Below the pieces are notes generated by a model. That model searched no databases, was not told the origin of the DNA, and worked only from the letters and a program-made list of their open reading frames with translations. 64,000 nucleotides of DNA, taken from the NCBI RefSeq assembly GCF_918797505.1, contig NC_092794.1:77227345-77291344 (forward strand), given 5' to 3'. Positions 34,301-49,300 of this stretch are shown in pieces. The DNA is from Bemisia tabaci. Its lineage: Eukaryota > Arthropoda > Insecta > Hemiptera > Aleyrodidae. Position 1 is the first letter of the stretch. Each line of letters starts with the position of its first letter. Position numbers and translations under genes: made by a program.

Positions 34301-37300
34301 CAAACATTATCCCTTATAGAGGGGGACGTCCCCCTCCATAATTTCCTTTTGGTCGCAAAATTGACGTAGACTCTCCGGAAACAGATGGCACCCCAGGTAA
34401 ACGACTTCAGAGTCGACAATGGAAGTCGACGATGGTTTACAAGTGGAAAAATAAAGTGAAGTGAGAAAAACCGATTAATGGTGGCATTACTGACAGAGAA
34501 TCCTCCTCAAACTCAGAATTCCTTAGGAATCCGATTTTCATGGTCCTAAACGGGGGAGGGGGGGCACAATTTCAAAAGTCGGGGTTTCCCTCCGAATCGC
34601 AAATTTATGGCATCCAAAAAAAAGAAAAAGTGCAAAAATTTAAACTTTGATTGACGCCAGAGAGTTCAAACTAATCCAGGCAGTGCCCAAAAATATCCCC
34701 CTGAAGAGGGGACCGATGTCCTCTCCACAAATGGCTCGTTGGTCGGAAAACTGACGGAAATCCTGCGGAAAAAGATGGTCTCAGAGCTCCCTTGACCTCT
34801 CTTTAAAATTTTGAGGGGAAGATTTGGATTCCTTGATGTCAATTCACCAGTATACCATCTTTATCCGCAGGATTTACCTACGCCAGTTTTCCGACCAACG
34901 AGCAATACAATATGTGGAGAGAACATCGGCCCCCTCTTCAGGGGGATACTTTTGGGTGTTGACTGGGTTAATTTGAACTCTCTGACGTCAAACAAAGTTT
35001 ACATTTTTTACACTTTTCAATTTGGATGCCATCAATTTGCGATTCGGAAGGGAACCCCGACTTTTAAAATTGTGCCCCACCTTCCCCCGTTTACTCCCTA
35101 AGGGAGGGCTAGGACCATGAAACTCGGATTCCTTAGGGTCGATTACCCGGCCGGGGTGCCATCTTTTTCCGGAGAATCTGCGTCAATTTTGCGACCAAAA
35201 GAAAATTATGGAGGGGGACGTCCCCCTCTTTAAGGGATAATGTTTGGGCCTAAAGTAAATCGATTTTGGATTTTTAGGGATCAATTTCACGTGAAATTTT
35301 CCGTACTTTTCAATATCAATGCAATCTAATCTCAATTCTATCTGAAACTCCGACTTCTAGGATAGTGACCCTTTCTTTACCTCCAAAGGGGGGCTGGGGG
35401 GTTTCGGGACCATGAAATTCGGATTCCTTGGGGTCGATTCGCTTTTCAACCCCGCGGTCCCTGACTTCGTGCGACCTAAACCAACCGAGAAAACGGCCTG
35501 GCACGGATGGTCCGCGACACCCTGTATACGGGCAATTTTAGTCGCGCCCCGCAAAATTATTGTTAAATAACTTTTTTGTCTAGACTTCTTTATGAAGAGA
35601 GGGTAAATGTGAATCAACGGCATATTCTTGGTTGGACTGTATTGCAAACAGCTGTTATCAATGGAAGATCTGAAATCGTATCAATTTTACTAGAGGCAGG
35701 AGCTGACCCAAACCTACGCGATGAATTCACTTCCTTTCATAAAATGGCAGCAAAAACTGGACTTCATCCCTTAGATGGTTTGTTGATTCTGTTTTACTAT
35801 TTGATTTAATTTAATCCAGAATGCTATAAAATATCATTTTTATTCCGCAGAATTGGACCTTCATTACACATCTACCGTTTACAGGATGCCCCAAAGCAAA
35901 ATGTAGGTGTCCTCTAGTGGCCGATTTCCTGAGCCCAGATAAGACTTTTTGCTCTGAGGAGGAAAGGGCATGTCTCACAATGGGATCATGCTTAGGAGAG
36001 AGGGAGGTTGCGCCAGTCACCATACATAATTAAAGGGGAATGGATGGCTTTACTCCAAGGTTCTTCACTTGGGTGAGAGGGGGAGGGGCGAAATTTGGTA
36101 AAATCCCTCGTGCCATATTTATGCAACCCCAAACTGTTCATTTTTGTCGCACGAAAAGGAGGGAACGAACGAAACGCATTTTTTCGGTATTTTTGACCTT
36201 GTAATGCAATTTAGGACTCCCTCATGATGCTTGATGGACTCCTTCCTCCCTTCAAATCCCAAAAATGATGGGAAACTGTTGAGTATGAAGATGTATAAAA
36301 TTTGATGTATTTTTAATGATAGTACATGACAAACAACGTTGAAAAAATGAGAATGATAAATGGATTTTATTGATCGGTGTTGTTAAGAATGTAAAGAGAA
36401 GTGGAAAATACTACAGAAAGACAAAACAAATTCAAAGATGGACGAGAAATTCAGAAAATAGGCGCTAATTCTCTCAAGATCATCTATGTTTTTTACCAGT
36501 AGGGTCATTCCATATGGAACCTACCAGCCATGCAACCGCCCGACTCGGATTTTGATGATAAATTTTTTTTCTTGATCAGGCCACCAAATAATGAACTTCT
36601 GCAAAATATTAGGTCTCAATTCAAAAAACTCAATAAGATATGAATTTTTGAAATTTAAGAATTTTCAAGAAAGAGACGTTTCGAACTTCCGAGAAAGAGA
36701 GACTCATTTTTCCCCAAAAAATTCACCCCGGGCCCATTTTTCGTCGGATTGAAGTGAATTTGACACATTGTCAATGAAAGTATGTCGATTTGAGAAAAAA
36801 ATGCATAAAATGCTCGACTTCACTCATTGGTGTGCTGCGGTTGATTGTTTGTTGTGATTTTGTCTGATTTTAACGACAAAACCTTCCCCTCTTCAAATGC
36901 CCATAACTTTTGAGCTGCAAGTTATTTCTTGCTCCAATTTTTTTAAAATGCTCCCAAGAGTATTAGAAAGACGCCTAAAGAACAATTCTGATGACGTTTT
37001 GGGCTTTAGTATCTTTTTTTTTTCACTTTTGTCCGACAAAGGCCTGAAAAACTGAAAACAACACCAAAATTATTCCAATAATCGACCATTACCGTGAAAA
37101 GTCAACTCAAAAATCGCTCAATTTTTGCCTGAATGGTCCTTACTGTGTGTACAATATGTTTGAAAAATAAAATCAATGGCATTTTGGGTTTGAATATCTC
37201 TAACTTCGAGTTTTTTCCGAAAAAAGGCCAGCAAAACTGAAAACACTGAAATGACACCAATTATCGGCCCTAACTTTGGAGTAGCAACTCAAAAATTGCT

Positions 37301-40300
37301 CACATTTTTACTGAATGGTTCTCACTGCATGTGAAATGCGTCTGAGGAATAAATGTGATGGTATGTTGGGTTTCCGTAAACCTTCTCCCAACATTTTTAC
37401 TCAAGAGAGGCTGGCTTCACTGAAAAAAGCGCCAGGAAAATCTCATTAACCGACCATTACATTGAAAAAGCAATTGATTGGGGTCCCAGATTTTTCACCA
37501 AAGGACTCTTGTTGTATGGGAAGCACACTAACTTGAGGAGTGATTATAGTGTATTCTTGGTTGTAGTAGTTTTCCCCTTCACTTCAATCTTTACGATCGC
37601 CTTTAAACTAAGGAGATAAATCTGCAGGTATCCCTTAACTGATGGGCATCCCTATTCACATTTAAAAGTGATTCACAGACTCCTGGATGACATCATTATG
37701 AGGTTAATAACTTTCAAATGTATTCTGAAATTAAAAATCTAAGGACAAGACAAAAAGTGCTAATGGGAATTACCAGAACATTAAATTGTTAAAAATTGAG
37801 GAAGGTTATTGATGCTGACTAGAGTTGAAGTATTGTAATTATTAGTTTTGAAAAATTAAGTTACTGATTTATTTCCTCAACATCTCAAGCAAGGGTTTCA
37901 CTCTTAAAGGGAGGGAAAAAATGTGTACAACAATCATGTATTTAGATATTTTGCGATAAAAAAATAGGATGTTATCAATGAAGTAACTGTAAGGTTTGCC
38001 CTTGATTCACATAATTCAGAACTTAGTTGCTTTTTCAATTCGAAGCATTAAATTTACTTCAAAAAACTTTTTAATTTTCAGATCTATAAATTACACCGTT
38101 GCTGATTTAGATCATGATCTTGTTTGCCCTCAATAGTTACTCTAACCCAGAGTAAGTTAGAGTTATGCTAGAAATCTCAATAAATTCGTATGTTGCGTGT
38201 GTGCATGATAGGCATTGGTTCTTTGAGCTTGTTCTATCCAAATCAGAGGAAGAAAACGACTTTTGAGATTTCATTTATGTATCCGTCCCCTTCCGTGAAA
38301 ATTAAAAAGTTTTTTGAAGTAAATTTATTGCTTCGAGTTGAAAAAGCAACCAAGTTTTGAATTGATTAAATCGAGGGAAAACCTTACACTTACTTCATTG
38401 ATAACATTCTATTTTTTATCGCAAAATATCTAAATACATGATTTTTGTACATATTTTTTCTCTCCTTCAAGAGTGAATCCCTTGCTATAATCACTCCTCA
38501 AGTTAGTGTGCTTCCCATACAACAAGAGTCCTTTGGTGAAAAATCTGGGACCCCAATCAATTGCTTTTTCAATGTAATGGTCGGTTAATGAGATTTTCCT
38601 GGCGCTTTTTTCAGTGAAGCCAGCCTCTCTTGAGTAAAAATGTTGGGAGAAGGTTTACGGAAACCCAACATACCATCACATTTATTCCTCAGACGCATTT
38701 CACATGCAGTGAGAACCATTCAGTAAAAATGTGAGCAATTTTTGAGTTGCTACTCCAAAGTTAGGGCCGATAATTGGTGTCATTTCAGTGTTTTCAGTTT
38801 TGCTGGCCTTTTTTCGGAAAAAACTCGAAGTTAGAGATATTCAAACCCAAAATGCCATTGATTTTATTTTTCAAACATATTGTACACACAGTAAGGACCA
38901 TTCAGGCAAAAATTGAGCGATTTTTGAGTTGACTTTTCACGGTAATGGTCGATTATTGGAATAATTTTGGTGTTGTTTTCAGTTTTTCAGGCCTTTGTCG
39001 GACAAAAGTGAAAAAAAAAAAGATACTAAAGCCCAAAACGTCATCAGAATTGTTCTTTAGGCGTCTTTCTAATACTCTTGGGAGCATTTTAAAAAAATTG
39101 GAGCAAGAAATAACTTGCAGCTCAAAAGTTATGGGCATTTGAAGAGGGGAAGGTTTTGTCGTTAAAATCAGACAAAATCACAACAAACAATCAACCGCAG
39201 CACACCAATGAGTGAAGTCGAGCATTTTATGCATTTTTTTCTCAAATCGACATACTTTCATTGACAATGTGTCAAATTCACTTCAATCCGACGAAAAATG
39301 GGCCCGGGGTGAATTTTTTGGGGAAAAAGGGCACTTAGTCCAGTCATTCTAGCCAAAAAAAGGGCCTAACCTCGGACAAATTAGCACAAACTTCTATTGT
39401 GTTTTAAAGCGCTCCAAAACATGTCTGGAGCCCCCCCAAAAAAGTTTACCATTAGCCTTCCTCGAGAACACAGTCAAAATTGCTTATAACAAAATGGCGG
39501 CCGTCTGAAATTACGTGTAAATTGATTGTTGACTTCGGCAGCGTTTCCCCGATTTTGCGTGATTCTAGTGCATCCGGTGAAAAAAATCACTCCTGTCATT
39601 TTTTTAGACTATAAAATTCTGCTTACAAACATATATAAGTTTTTTTAATTTTGACTTGTTGGTGCCGAGCTACGAAGTCAGACACCGAAAAAAAAGGCTA
39701 GAATTTTCTTGAAATTTCAAGTTTCGTTTGTAACTTTTAAGATACAGCTTTGGCAGAATTTTTTCTCTCAAAACTGTTGGCACCAATGGAAAGAGTGTGA
39801 AATTTTCTTTTCAAAACACATATTACATCAAAATTTAACTGAAGGTATAAGACCTTTATGGAATGGTGTCTTTGACATTTTTTTTTTTTTTTTTGCTTGA
39901 ATTTCAATTAATGTGACCCTTTTTCACGTATATTCGACTATTTTTGAAATAAATTTTGTTATTAATTTGATAGTCATGGTACATAGTAAAGAGAGAAGCA
40001 CCTTAGAGCAAGGATGGTCGACCGGGGGGGGGGGGGGGGGGGGGCATATCTGATCCGTTCACTGTTTGGACAATCGCAGCTAAAGATTCTAAGAAAAAAA
40101 CGGCAAAACACCTATTTGTCGGCAGATTTTCGTGAAATTTGGTGTACCCCGGTATGTCGACCTAGGAAATTCGAATTTGGCGTTACTTTCAGTCTAAATC
40201 AAAATTCAAGATGGCGGCAATAATTTGTTAGATACCTGTTTATCGACTGATTTGCATGAAACCTAGTATAACCCTGTATTTAGCCCTAGAGAATTTGAAT

Positions 40301-43300
40301 TTGATGTCGAATTTAACCAGAACTAAAATCAAAGATGGTGGGAAGAAGGTGGTGGCAATAATTTTTTAAAATTAAAGATGGCGGTTACCATTTGAAAACT
40401 ACCTATTTATTTATCGGCAGATTTTCATGAAACTCGGTGTATCCTGGTATTTTGATCTGGTAAATTCGAATTTGACGTTACTTTCAGTCTGAATCAAAAT
40501 TCAAGATGGTGGAAAAAAGATGGCGGCCTTAATTTTTAAAATATCTGTTTATCGGCTAATTTTCATGACATTGAATATTACCTAGTATTTTGACCAAAGT
40601 TTGTCAGTTTCGGTTTAAAAGTTTATAATATAAGGTAATACCTAAGACTGGGTAAAAAAGTAATTTAGGGGCTCGGAGGACAAGGCGCCTAAGTGCAGGT
40701 TTCGAAAAATATGACACATTTTAGTGGTTCCAACTAATTTTAGGTTTGAAATAAAGTTGTGAAAAATTCACCGGAAGCATCCAATGCTGAAGCATCAAAA
40801 TGTGCGTTTGAACTCTCTTCCTGCCATAAGGCTGTGTATAATAGTTAGCAACTTTACACATGTTTTTCTCGAAATAGCACTTATGCGCCTCGTCCTCTAA
40901 GCTGTTTAATTAAGAGTATAAGTGTTAAAATGCAATTGTTTTAGTATCGTTGAATATTTAACTGACACAGATTAAGAAATAGAAAGTCGAGTAATGAAAT
41001 AAAAGCTCTACTAATTTTTTACTCGGTCTATTGAAAGCTAAATAATATTAAATAATGTGCGAAATGTCGCATACATATTCGACTGACAAGATGCCAAGGG
41101 CAGTGAAATTTTAATGTTTTTATTATTTTCCTTCTTATTTACTTAGATTTCCTCATTTCACACGAGCCTGCGGTACGTCACGTAAAGCATAGGTGCATAC
41201 CCCTCTTTCCTGTTGACAACCCCGCCCCCCACTGACATCTGTACTTTCGTTATAATCCTTGTTCGCGCTTACGCTACAGTTGGCCGCCCAAAAGTTCCAA
41301 ACCTTCAATGGTGTATTGAATTTATCATAATAATTATTAGTTTTACTATTAATTCCTCCGACGCAAAAAGACCCACTCCCCGAGCTGCCGCCATTGCACA
41401 GCAGAATCCCTCACGTAAAGCGCTTCGCAGCGCGGCGGCTGTGCTCGCATCGTAACTTCCCTCATATGTGAGATGTCCCATTCCGCAATGTTTTTAAAAA
41501 CCCTTGAATGTACAGATTTCGCCAAGCTCTGTCCTATTCGTATATTTTTATGTAAGTGTATGCATAAATACGATGAAAATTGTCTTCACTTTGAATGCGT
41601 GAAGCATCCGTTAGTTCCGTACTGGCGGTCAGATATCCATTTGCGCTCTTTATAGAAGGTGGGTCAGTTTCCCCTCCTATTATTTATTTTATATTACGTT
41701 AATTCATTTTTACTCTCCAGAAATGATTTAAATAACTTCTCACGATTAATGGAATATTTGCTGTATTGATAAACCAGAAAAAACCCTCAAAACGGGTAAA
41801 AATTCCGCCAAGCCTATGAGATCTTATCACAAAATTAGTAGGTATGTATCTAAAAAAAAATTTAAAAAGGAGAGGGGGGGGGATAGTAATCTCTTGAAAA
41901 TTACTAAAGGAGATCAGAAAAGCAGCTCTTTCAAACTCTGTTTTCAATTTCAAACCTCAAAATGTCTGATATCATTTGAGGTCAAGATTTTTTAAGTATA
42001 GGTACGCCCCAGAACTAGAACGAGCAAACGGGCAATTAATTCTGCTGAGAGTCCCCTTCAGTTAGTCTCGGACGCAACCAGGTTACCTTTGAAGCTAGCT
42101 TAGTTGCCTGGGTCACTAATACAAGGAAAGATAATTGGATTTGATTCCTGATGTGAGAAGATGGCGAGGGATAAAACAAGCAGTTCTTTTTTCAGTCTCA
42201 AACCTCAAAATATTTGATATCTTTTGAAGTCAAGATTTTTTACCATCTCCTCATCTCACTTTCATTTTCGTTTTGCATTTTAGGAAATAAATTCCACTCT
42301 CATACATCATTGAACTTTCTTTAATTTTTCGCTAATTATTCCCCTTCATTTCAGGTAGCCGCAACTCTTCTTACCTACAATAGCTATGTAAGGAACCATT
42401 GTATCATACTTACGAGACCTTCCTCGTTTAGATCAAGAATAGAATAAATGTTTTCAATTCAGATTCGGGCTCACTCTTTGAAAATTAAAAAAAGAAGTCA
42501 GGTAGATGAAGGTAGAATTTTTAAAAAGAGCCAAAAAAATTAGCTAAAAAATCAAAAATTCTGGCGAGATGGTCCCGATACTCTTGTGGGTGTGGTATGG
42601 CTGAAAGAGTAGTGCCAATAATAAGGGTAATCGAGCGACGTTCAATATTGCCGAAAAATGGAAATGCATCTTTTCACCAGTTCGAGTCGATTTTTCTTTC
42701 TTCCTTTTCATCACTCGCCCACCTACGTCCTTCAAAATTCGGAACGGCTAATTACTGTGAGCGCCAGGCGGAAAAATCATAAATTCGACAGTCAGCTCCT
42801 TCATTTTAAGTGAACGAATAAATATCTAAATAAGTCTTCGGGATCTGCCACGAAACGAATTTCATAAGCTTAAAGTGCTAGCTGGAATTTAAGAGGAGTT
42901 TTTTCGAGCATTCATGTGATCCTTCCTGTGTTGTTCTGCTTACAATCCTTGAGCTACAGCTTAGTGTCTAAAAGAAGATGGGCTGCAGCTGACACTCAAA
43001 TGATACGTATCGGGACGTCTCGCCAGAATTTTTGATTTTTTAGCTAATTTTTTTGGCTCTTTTTAAAAATTCTACCTTCATCTACCTCAAAGAGTGAGCC
43101 AGAATCTGAATTGAAAACATTTATTCTATTCTTGATCTAAACGAGGAAGGTCTCGTAAGTATGATACAATGGTTCCTTACATAGCTATTGTAGGTAAGAA
43201 GAGTTGCGGCTACCTGAAATGAAGGGGAATAATTAGCGAAAAATTAAAGAAAGTTCAATGATGTATGAGAGTGGAATTTATTTCCTAAAATGCAAAACGA

Positions 43301-46300
43301 AAATGAAAGTGAGATGAGGAGATGGTAAAAAATCTTGACTTCAAAAGATATCAAATATTTTGAGGTTTGAGACTGAAAAAAGAACTGCTTGTTTTATCCC
43401 TCGCCATCTTCTCACATCAGGAATCAAATCCAATTATCTTTCCTTGTATTAGTGACCCAGGCAACTAAGCTAGCTTCAAAGGTAACCTGGTTGCGTCCGA
43501 GACTAACTGAAGGGGACTCTCAGCAGAATTAATTGCCCGTTTGCTCGTTCTAGTTCTGGGGCGTACCTATACTTAAAAAATCTTGACCTCAAATGATATC
43601 AGACATTTTGAGGTTTGAAATTGAAAACAGAGTTTGAAAGAGCTGCTTTTCTTATCTCCTTTTGTAATTTTCAAGAGATTACTATCCCCCCCCCCCCTCT
43701 CCTTTTTTAATTTTTTTTTAGATACATACCGTCTAATTTTGTGATAAGATCTCATAGGCTTGGCGGAATTTTTACCCTTTTTGAGGGTTTTTTGCGTTTA
43801 TATCTGTTTGTTTTGGTTTTTCTGCACATGCTAAGACCATAAGACGCTTATTAAAAAAGAGGAAAATGTTAAGCAATGAATATTGGTGGATAAGGATTCA
43901 TTACAAACAAAGTTCCTTCTTGATGTTATTCTACCCTTGGAGATGAAAAATATTTCTATCCAAATTTTGAAGACAGGGAGAACAAAATTGAATACAGGTA
44001 CAAGAAAATACTGCTAGTATTTACTGCTGCCTGCATTTATCCTCTTCAAACGGAGTTATGTGGTGATGCTGAAACTAAGGACATGCCTTGAAGAACTACT
44101 TTAAAAATAAAAAAAAAAAAAATAAAAAATAAAAAAAAAATTGGTCAACTTTGGTTGGAATGACATTTACCTAATCGTGTTTCAAAAATTTTACAGTTGG
44201 TTACCTTTGCATAGCCTCTGCTTGATTCTGCACAGAATAATTCCAACAGGGATCAGTTAATATATTTTGAAAGATGTGCTTCAATTTATTTTCAAATTAA
44301 AAAAATTCCTTCTGAAATCAAACTGATTTTCTCAAAAAATTTAGGGGAGGTAAATCTCTCAAATAAAATAAAATAGCATTAGCAAAAAATTTGCGAGAAA
44401 TTTTTCTTCTTGCGCATTTTAAGTGTTGGAACATTTACCTAATTTTAATTGTAGGTTGTTATGAATGTCCAAGGCTAGCAGTCATGTGAATTCTTGGATG
44501 TACATATTCACAAATGAAGTCATTGAAAGTCAATAATATCAGTAAGCTATGAAAGGCTAAAAAATACTTCAAAGATGAGCATAAGAAAATTCTAATGTCA
44601 GAGTCCTCGTATATTCGAAGTGAAATAGCTTACTTAAACGATGTACTTAAAATTTCTGAAAAGACACATTGCTATGATGATCCTTAAGTACGAAGTACTT
44701 CCACTGACTGATCTACTTTTCTAATGAGAAACAGAAAGCCCTTGGGTATTTTGAAATTGGAAACATTCCTGAAGGATCTGGCCACAAACATTTTATTTTT
44801 AAAAATTTGGAGAGTAGGTAATGAGTACCTAATGAGTAAGTTAACACATTTTTATTGCGAATATCAGATTACCCAGAGTATTGTGAGCACAAAAATCTTT
44901 GATAGTAAAGTTAGGCAAGTGAAGTAAAAACTACCAAAATACTCTTATGAGGAACTGAGCTTAAAGACCCGTAGGTAAATTCCCCCTCCAATCCATAAAG
45001 ATACCTATAGAAAAAGAAGCGAGCAATTTCATTCGCTGAACTCTTAAATTTGAAGTGCATTCCTTAAGTAATACCGCCTCGGGCAGTTCAAAATTAACTT
45101 TATGTCAATAAACCTCCTTGGTCCCACCTACAGAATGTAGCTACCAAGAGAAAATCTGGAGTTAGGTATGTGTACCATAGTATTAGTAGGTATGTGCACC
45201 ATCGAGGATGTCCGGGCACCATCAACGATGCACGACATCCCTACATTGCCCGTAACATATGTACCATTCGCGCGTTGCGCTCGGATCTGTTTACATTTCA
45301 ATTACTTACTCAGCCGCATATTAAATCAAAGTGAGTAAGAATAGAGATCTTGGCAGTGTATAGTATAGAGTATCACTGAAATTCCTTCCGTTCAGTGCAA
45401 ATACATTGCCTCATCCGCTATTTGCTTTGAGACTCAATAGCTATAGTAGCAATGTCCGCGGAGATAGCCTTTGCTTACAATATTATACGGGAGCAAGGAA
45501 AAACAAGGAAACTTGAAAATTGCGATGCAAATTTCTTGAATGAGCCTTCATAACTAGCATGTATTTATCAACATACACATTCTCTGAAACTATTCTATGG
45601 TTTGAACACTATAGTGATAATTTGCATGACAATCACAACGCACAATTAGAGTGTTCTATAGGGTTTGAAGATAGAGTAGCCAGCAGCCTGATTGTTGAAA
45701 TTTTTTGTTTGTCAGGACAACGTAGATGACATAGGTTAAAAGGCGGAGCGTGATTGGTTCGCTATGTCTTATTGCTGCTTTGTCGTGCCTATGTCGGGTT
45801 GAACTCACGACAAGCTAACGGCACTTCTTAAGTTTCTGATGTTTCCGACAGTATGTCATACATTCCACCTGACAAAGGTATGACAAAGCAACGATAAGAC
45901 ATAGCCGACCAATCTCGCTCCGCCTTTTAACCTATGTCACCTATGTTGTCCCGACGAACAAAAAAATTCAACATTCAGGCTGCTGATAGATGTTGCATGG
46001 TCACTGTGGTTTGGCATGGTTCTGCAAATATTGCTTCTGATATTAGGTAACACACATTGAAATAGTTCAGCACATACCTTAAGTAGAATTTTGGCATCCG
46101 ACTCGGCATAGATTTGTTGCTAAAACTACTGACGCTGCCTTTAAATCCTTGATATGGGTCTCACTCAAAACCAGATTACTAGGATTATTTGACATCGAAC
46201 AGATTTCCGCAGGGATAAGGGTACTAAAATTCACTTGTCATAGGTACTTACAGTTTTGCTCGCGAACAAATGAACCACAGATGGAGGAAGGTACACAGAA

Positions 46301-49300
46301 CTTGTAGCACGGTAATAAAGGTAGAGACAAAGTTTAGAGATAGTAGTGAACAATAAAGGGAAGTTTCATTAGTATGATTTAGTTTGCATTTCGAAATAAC
46401 AGCAATAAATTATTTATTAGTTTAGTTTGTGTAGGTATGTTTACATCTCGCGATAACCTAAAAGCGAAAAGACAAACATTGATTGAATTGACTTGACTGT
46501 GACGTCAACTAGCTATCCGGCACGAAGTCACGACGGCAGGGAATTCAAAATTCTTAGAAACCAGTTGTTAATAAATAAAAAAACAAATCGGAAAATGAGT
46601 GATTAACGCAAATCTATGTTTTAATCTCAGTTTCTCTCCAAGCGTGGAAAAGAGGGTCGTGATTCAGGATTCACTTGATTCACTCTGTTCACTGATGACA
46701 TAGAATAATAGCTACTTATTTATTATTCTAAATATGATGATGATGATGAGATTCTTTCCAAGGGATCAGACAATTTTTCAAGACAAATTTACATGGAGCA
46801 GCGACAGAGCAGCTAACTGACGCCATGACACTGGCGGTGCGTCGTGAATGGTCGTGAATTGAATGAAACAACGACTTTGATCAGTTGAACTTTCTTAAAA
46901 ATTAATAATGCAAAAACACGTTCTAAATTCAAGGAATGATGCCTATGCACTGGTTTAAACCTTTTGAAATGAGTTGCAATGATTTTCATAAATGTTCGCA
47001 GCACATTTATATTTAATACGGATGGCCGATTGCAAGCAAAATTTCGAGGTGAACGAAATTCACGAATGTGAATGCGGCGCGGGTGATTTGAAAAAGTGGC
47101 CAAAAAACGGCAATTAATTAGCGATTATTAATTAACTGTGTAATGAATCAGCTCCAAATTTCGCTTGTAGGCGAGGAATTAAGTTTGCCAGCCAGAGTGC
47201 AAAGGGTTTTGAGTTTCGTTAAGTTTTGCGGAGATATCTCAAAATAACGCAAAAGTTGAACGGGTTCGTGTAAGATACAGTAGCGGCTCCCATTTTCGTT
47301 GTTGGAGACGTCTATAGGCTTGACGGGCTAGCTACCGCTCCTAGTAATGACCTTTTCAGGGATGGTGTTTTACATAGAAACTCAATTTTCTGTAAATTTT
47401 GCCATTTTTTACAATTTTAAATAAAGCCGTGTCAAACCCAAAAAAAATGGAAATTTTTGGAACAAGGTACCCTCTCTTACTGTAAATTTTATGTACTTTT
47501 ACGTGGTCACAGTGGTTTTTTGATCAAACACTTTTAAAATGCGCAAAAATTAGGAAAATGGAGCTAAAAACGGTCTTTTTTCAGAAAAATGTCATTTTTG
47601 ATCCCAGAAGAAATTATCCTACCGGCAAATATAATTACTTAAAAGGATGTTGAACACACCATTCTAGACCAAAATTTAACGTACTTTTCAGTTACATCAT
47701 TTATTTTAACTTTAAAGCGGTAAAATCTCAAAAATAACTAAAAAATTACATTTCATCATTTTTTTTAAAACTTTTTTTAAACCAAAATTCAGTGCTAAGC
47801 CCCTCAAAAAGGTTTTACGGCAACTTTCAATTGCCCTATGTTATAGGAAATTTTATGAACTTTTCATTTCGCACCTTGTTTTCTTTCTTTAACTCCTTTT
47901 AACATGTGAAATATAAGAAAAACAGCGGGAAAATTTTTTTCGGGCAAATTGCACTTTTTTTCAACATTGCCTCTGCATTTTCACGAGAGACGCCAAAAAT
48001 ACAAATAAAGGTACATTTCTTACATAAAATTTTATCAGCTTTTCGCTGATTACCATGGTTTGATGAATAAAATTGTTTGCAGCCATGAAAAACCACAAAA
48101 ACCTGAGACAAAGCCTTGTTATTGAATAATTTGTAAATTTTTACCGTCTCAAAAATTGGCTTCTAAGTACACTTAAATACCTTCAAAAATTTATTCATTG
48201 ACATTTTTTTCACTTTCATGTGCTATTACATTGGTACCATAAAATTTACTTCAAACAAAAATTACTAAACTTGAAAATTCTGGCTATATGTTAAGAAAAA
48301 TGTTCGTAACCGAGCAGCTGGGTTTTCCAATAGACAACTTTAACGCCATATAACTACCTTAAAAATAAAAACCCTCTTTAAAAAATTCGGAACAGTAATT
48401 TCAGGTATGCAATTTTTGGGAAATTTTATGCACTAAACGATTATTACCATCGTTGAATCGTATTCTCAGTTTCCAGCTGTGAAGAAGCCAAAAATCGTTG
48501 AAATTCTGAAATTTCTAGAGAAATCAGTTTTCAGCGTAATTCCCTTAAATACACTTTTCAGGTACATTTTGTAAAATTTAAAGGAAAACCAGTGTGTTAT
48601 TCGTCTTGAAAATTTTATCACCTTTCTAAAAAGTATATATAAGTCATACTTTTGTCGAAAAATAATTGATCAAAAGCGCTGGAAACGGAAAAAAACAACT
48701 GAATTTGTTGTTAAATATTGACTTCATACTTTTGAATGATTCGTCTCACGATGAGGTCATATAAGATAAAAAGGTAAAATGAATGGGTATACTTGTTTAA
48801 AATTAGCGTACTTTTCAGTGGTGCCGTTGTTTTTAACCTTAAATTAATTATTTTGACCTAAAATTGGTCAAGAACGCGAAAAATCGTGAATTTTCAGCAG
48901 ATTTTGCCGGTTGTTGTTTTTAAATATTAAAATTCGGAAAGAAAAAAATAAGAAAAGCCTAAGTATTGTATATTATTCTTAATCAAAATTTTCTGATCTT
49001 TCAAACTGATGTCTTGCAATTTTTTTGTTTGACGCATTATTTTTGAGTTATAAAGGGAAATCCGTAAGTACGTCCTCTTTGAAAATCGCCGTAAGCCGCC
49101 ATTTTGAAAAACTGCGATTTGACCACTTTCCCGGTGGATTTTTTTGGAAAATTTTTGTTTCTCTCTTATTGGGTACCTAGAGACCCTATATTCCAAAGGA
49201 AAAGTTTGTGCTAATTTGTCCGAGGTAAAAAGCTAGAATGACTGGACTACCTCTCTTTCTCGGAAGTTCGAAACATCTCTTTCTTGAAAATTCTTAAATT

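Noticed and set aside
41213..41455. 80-residue ORF with a hydrophobic run
   Set aside because: No homology pattern, no initiation context, and it lies within a large intron block.
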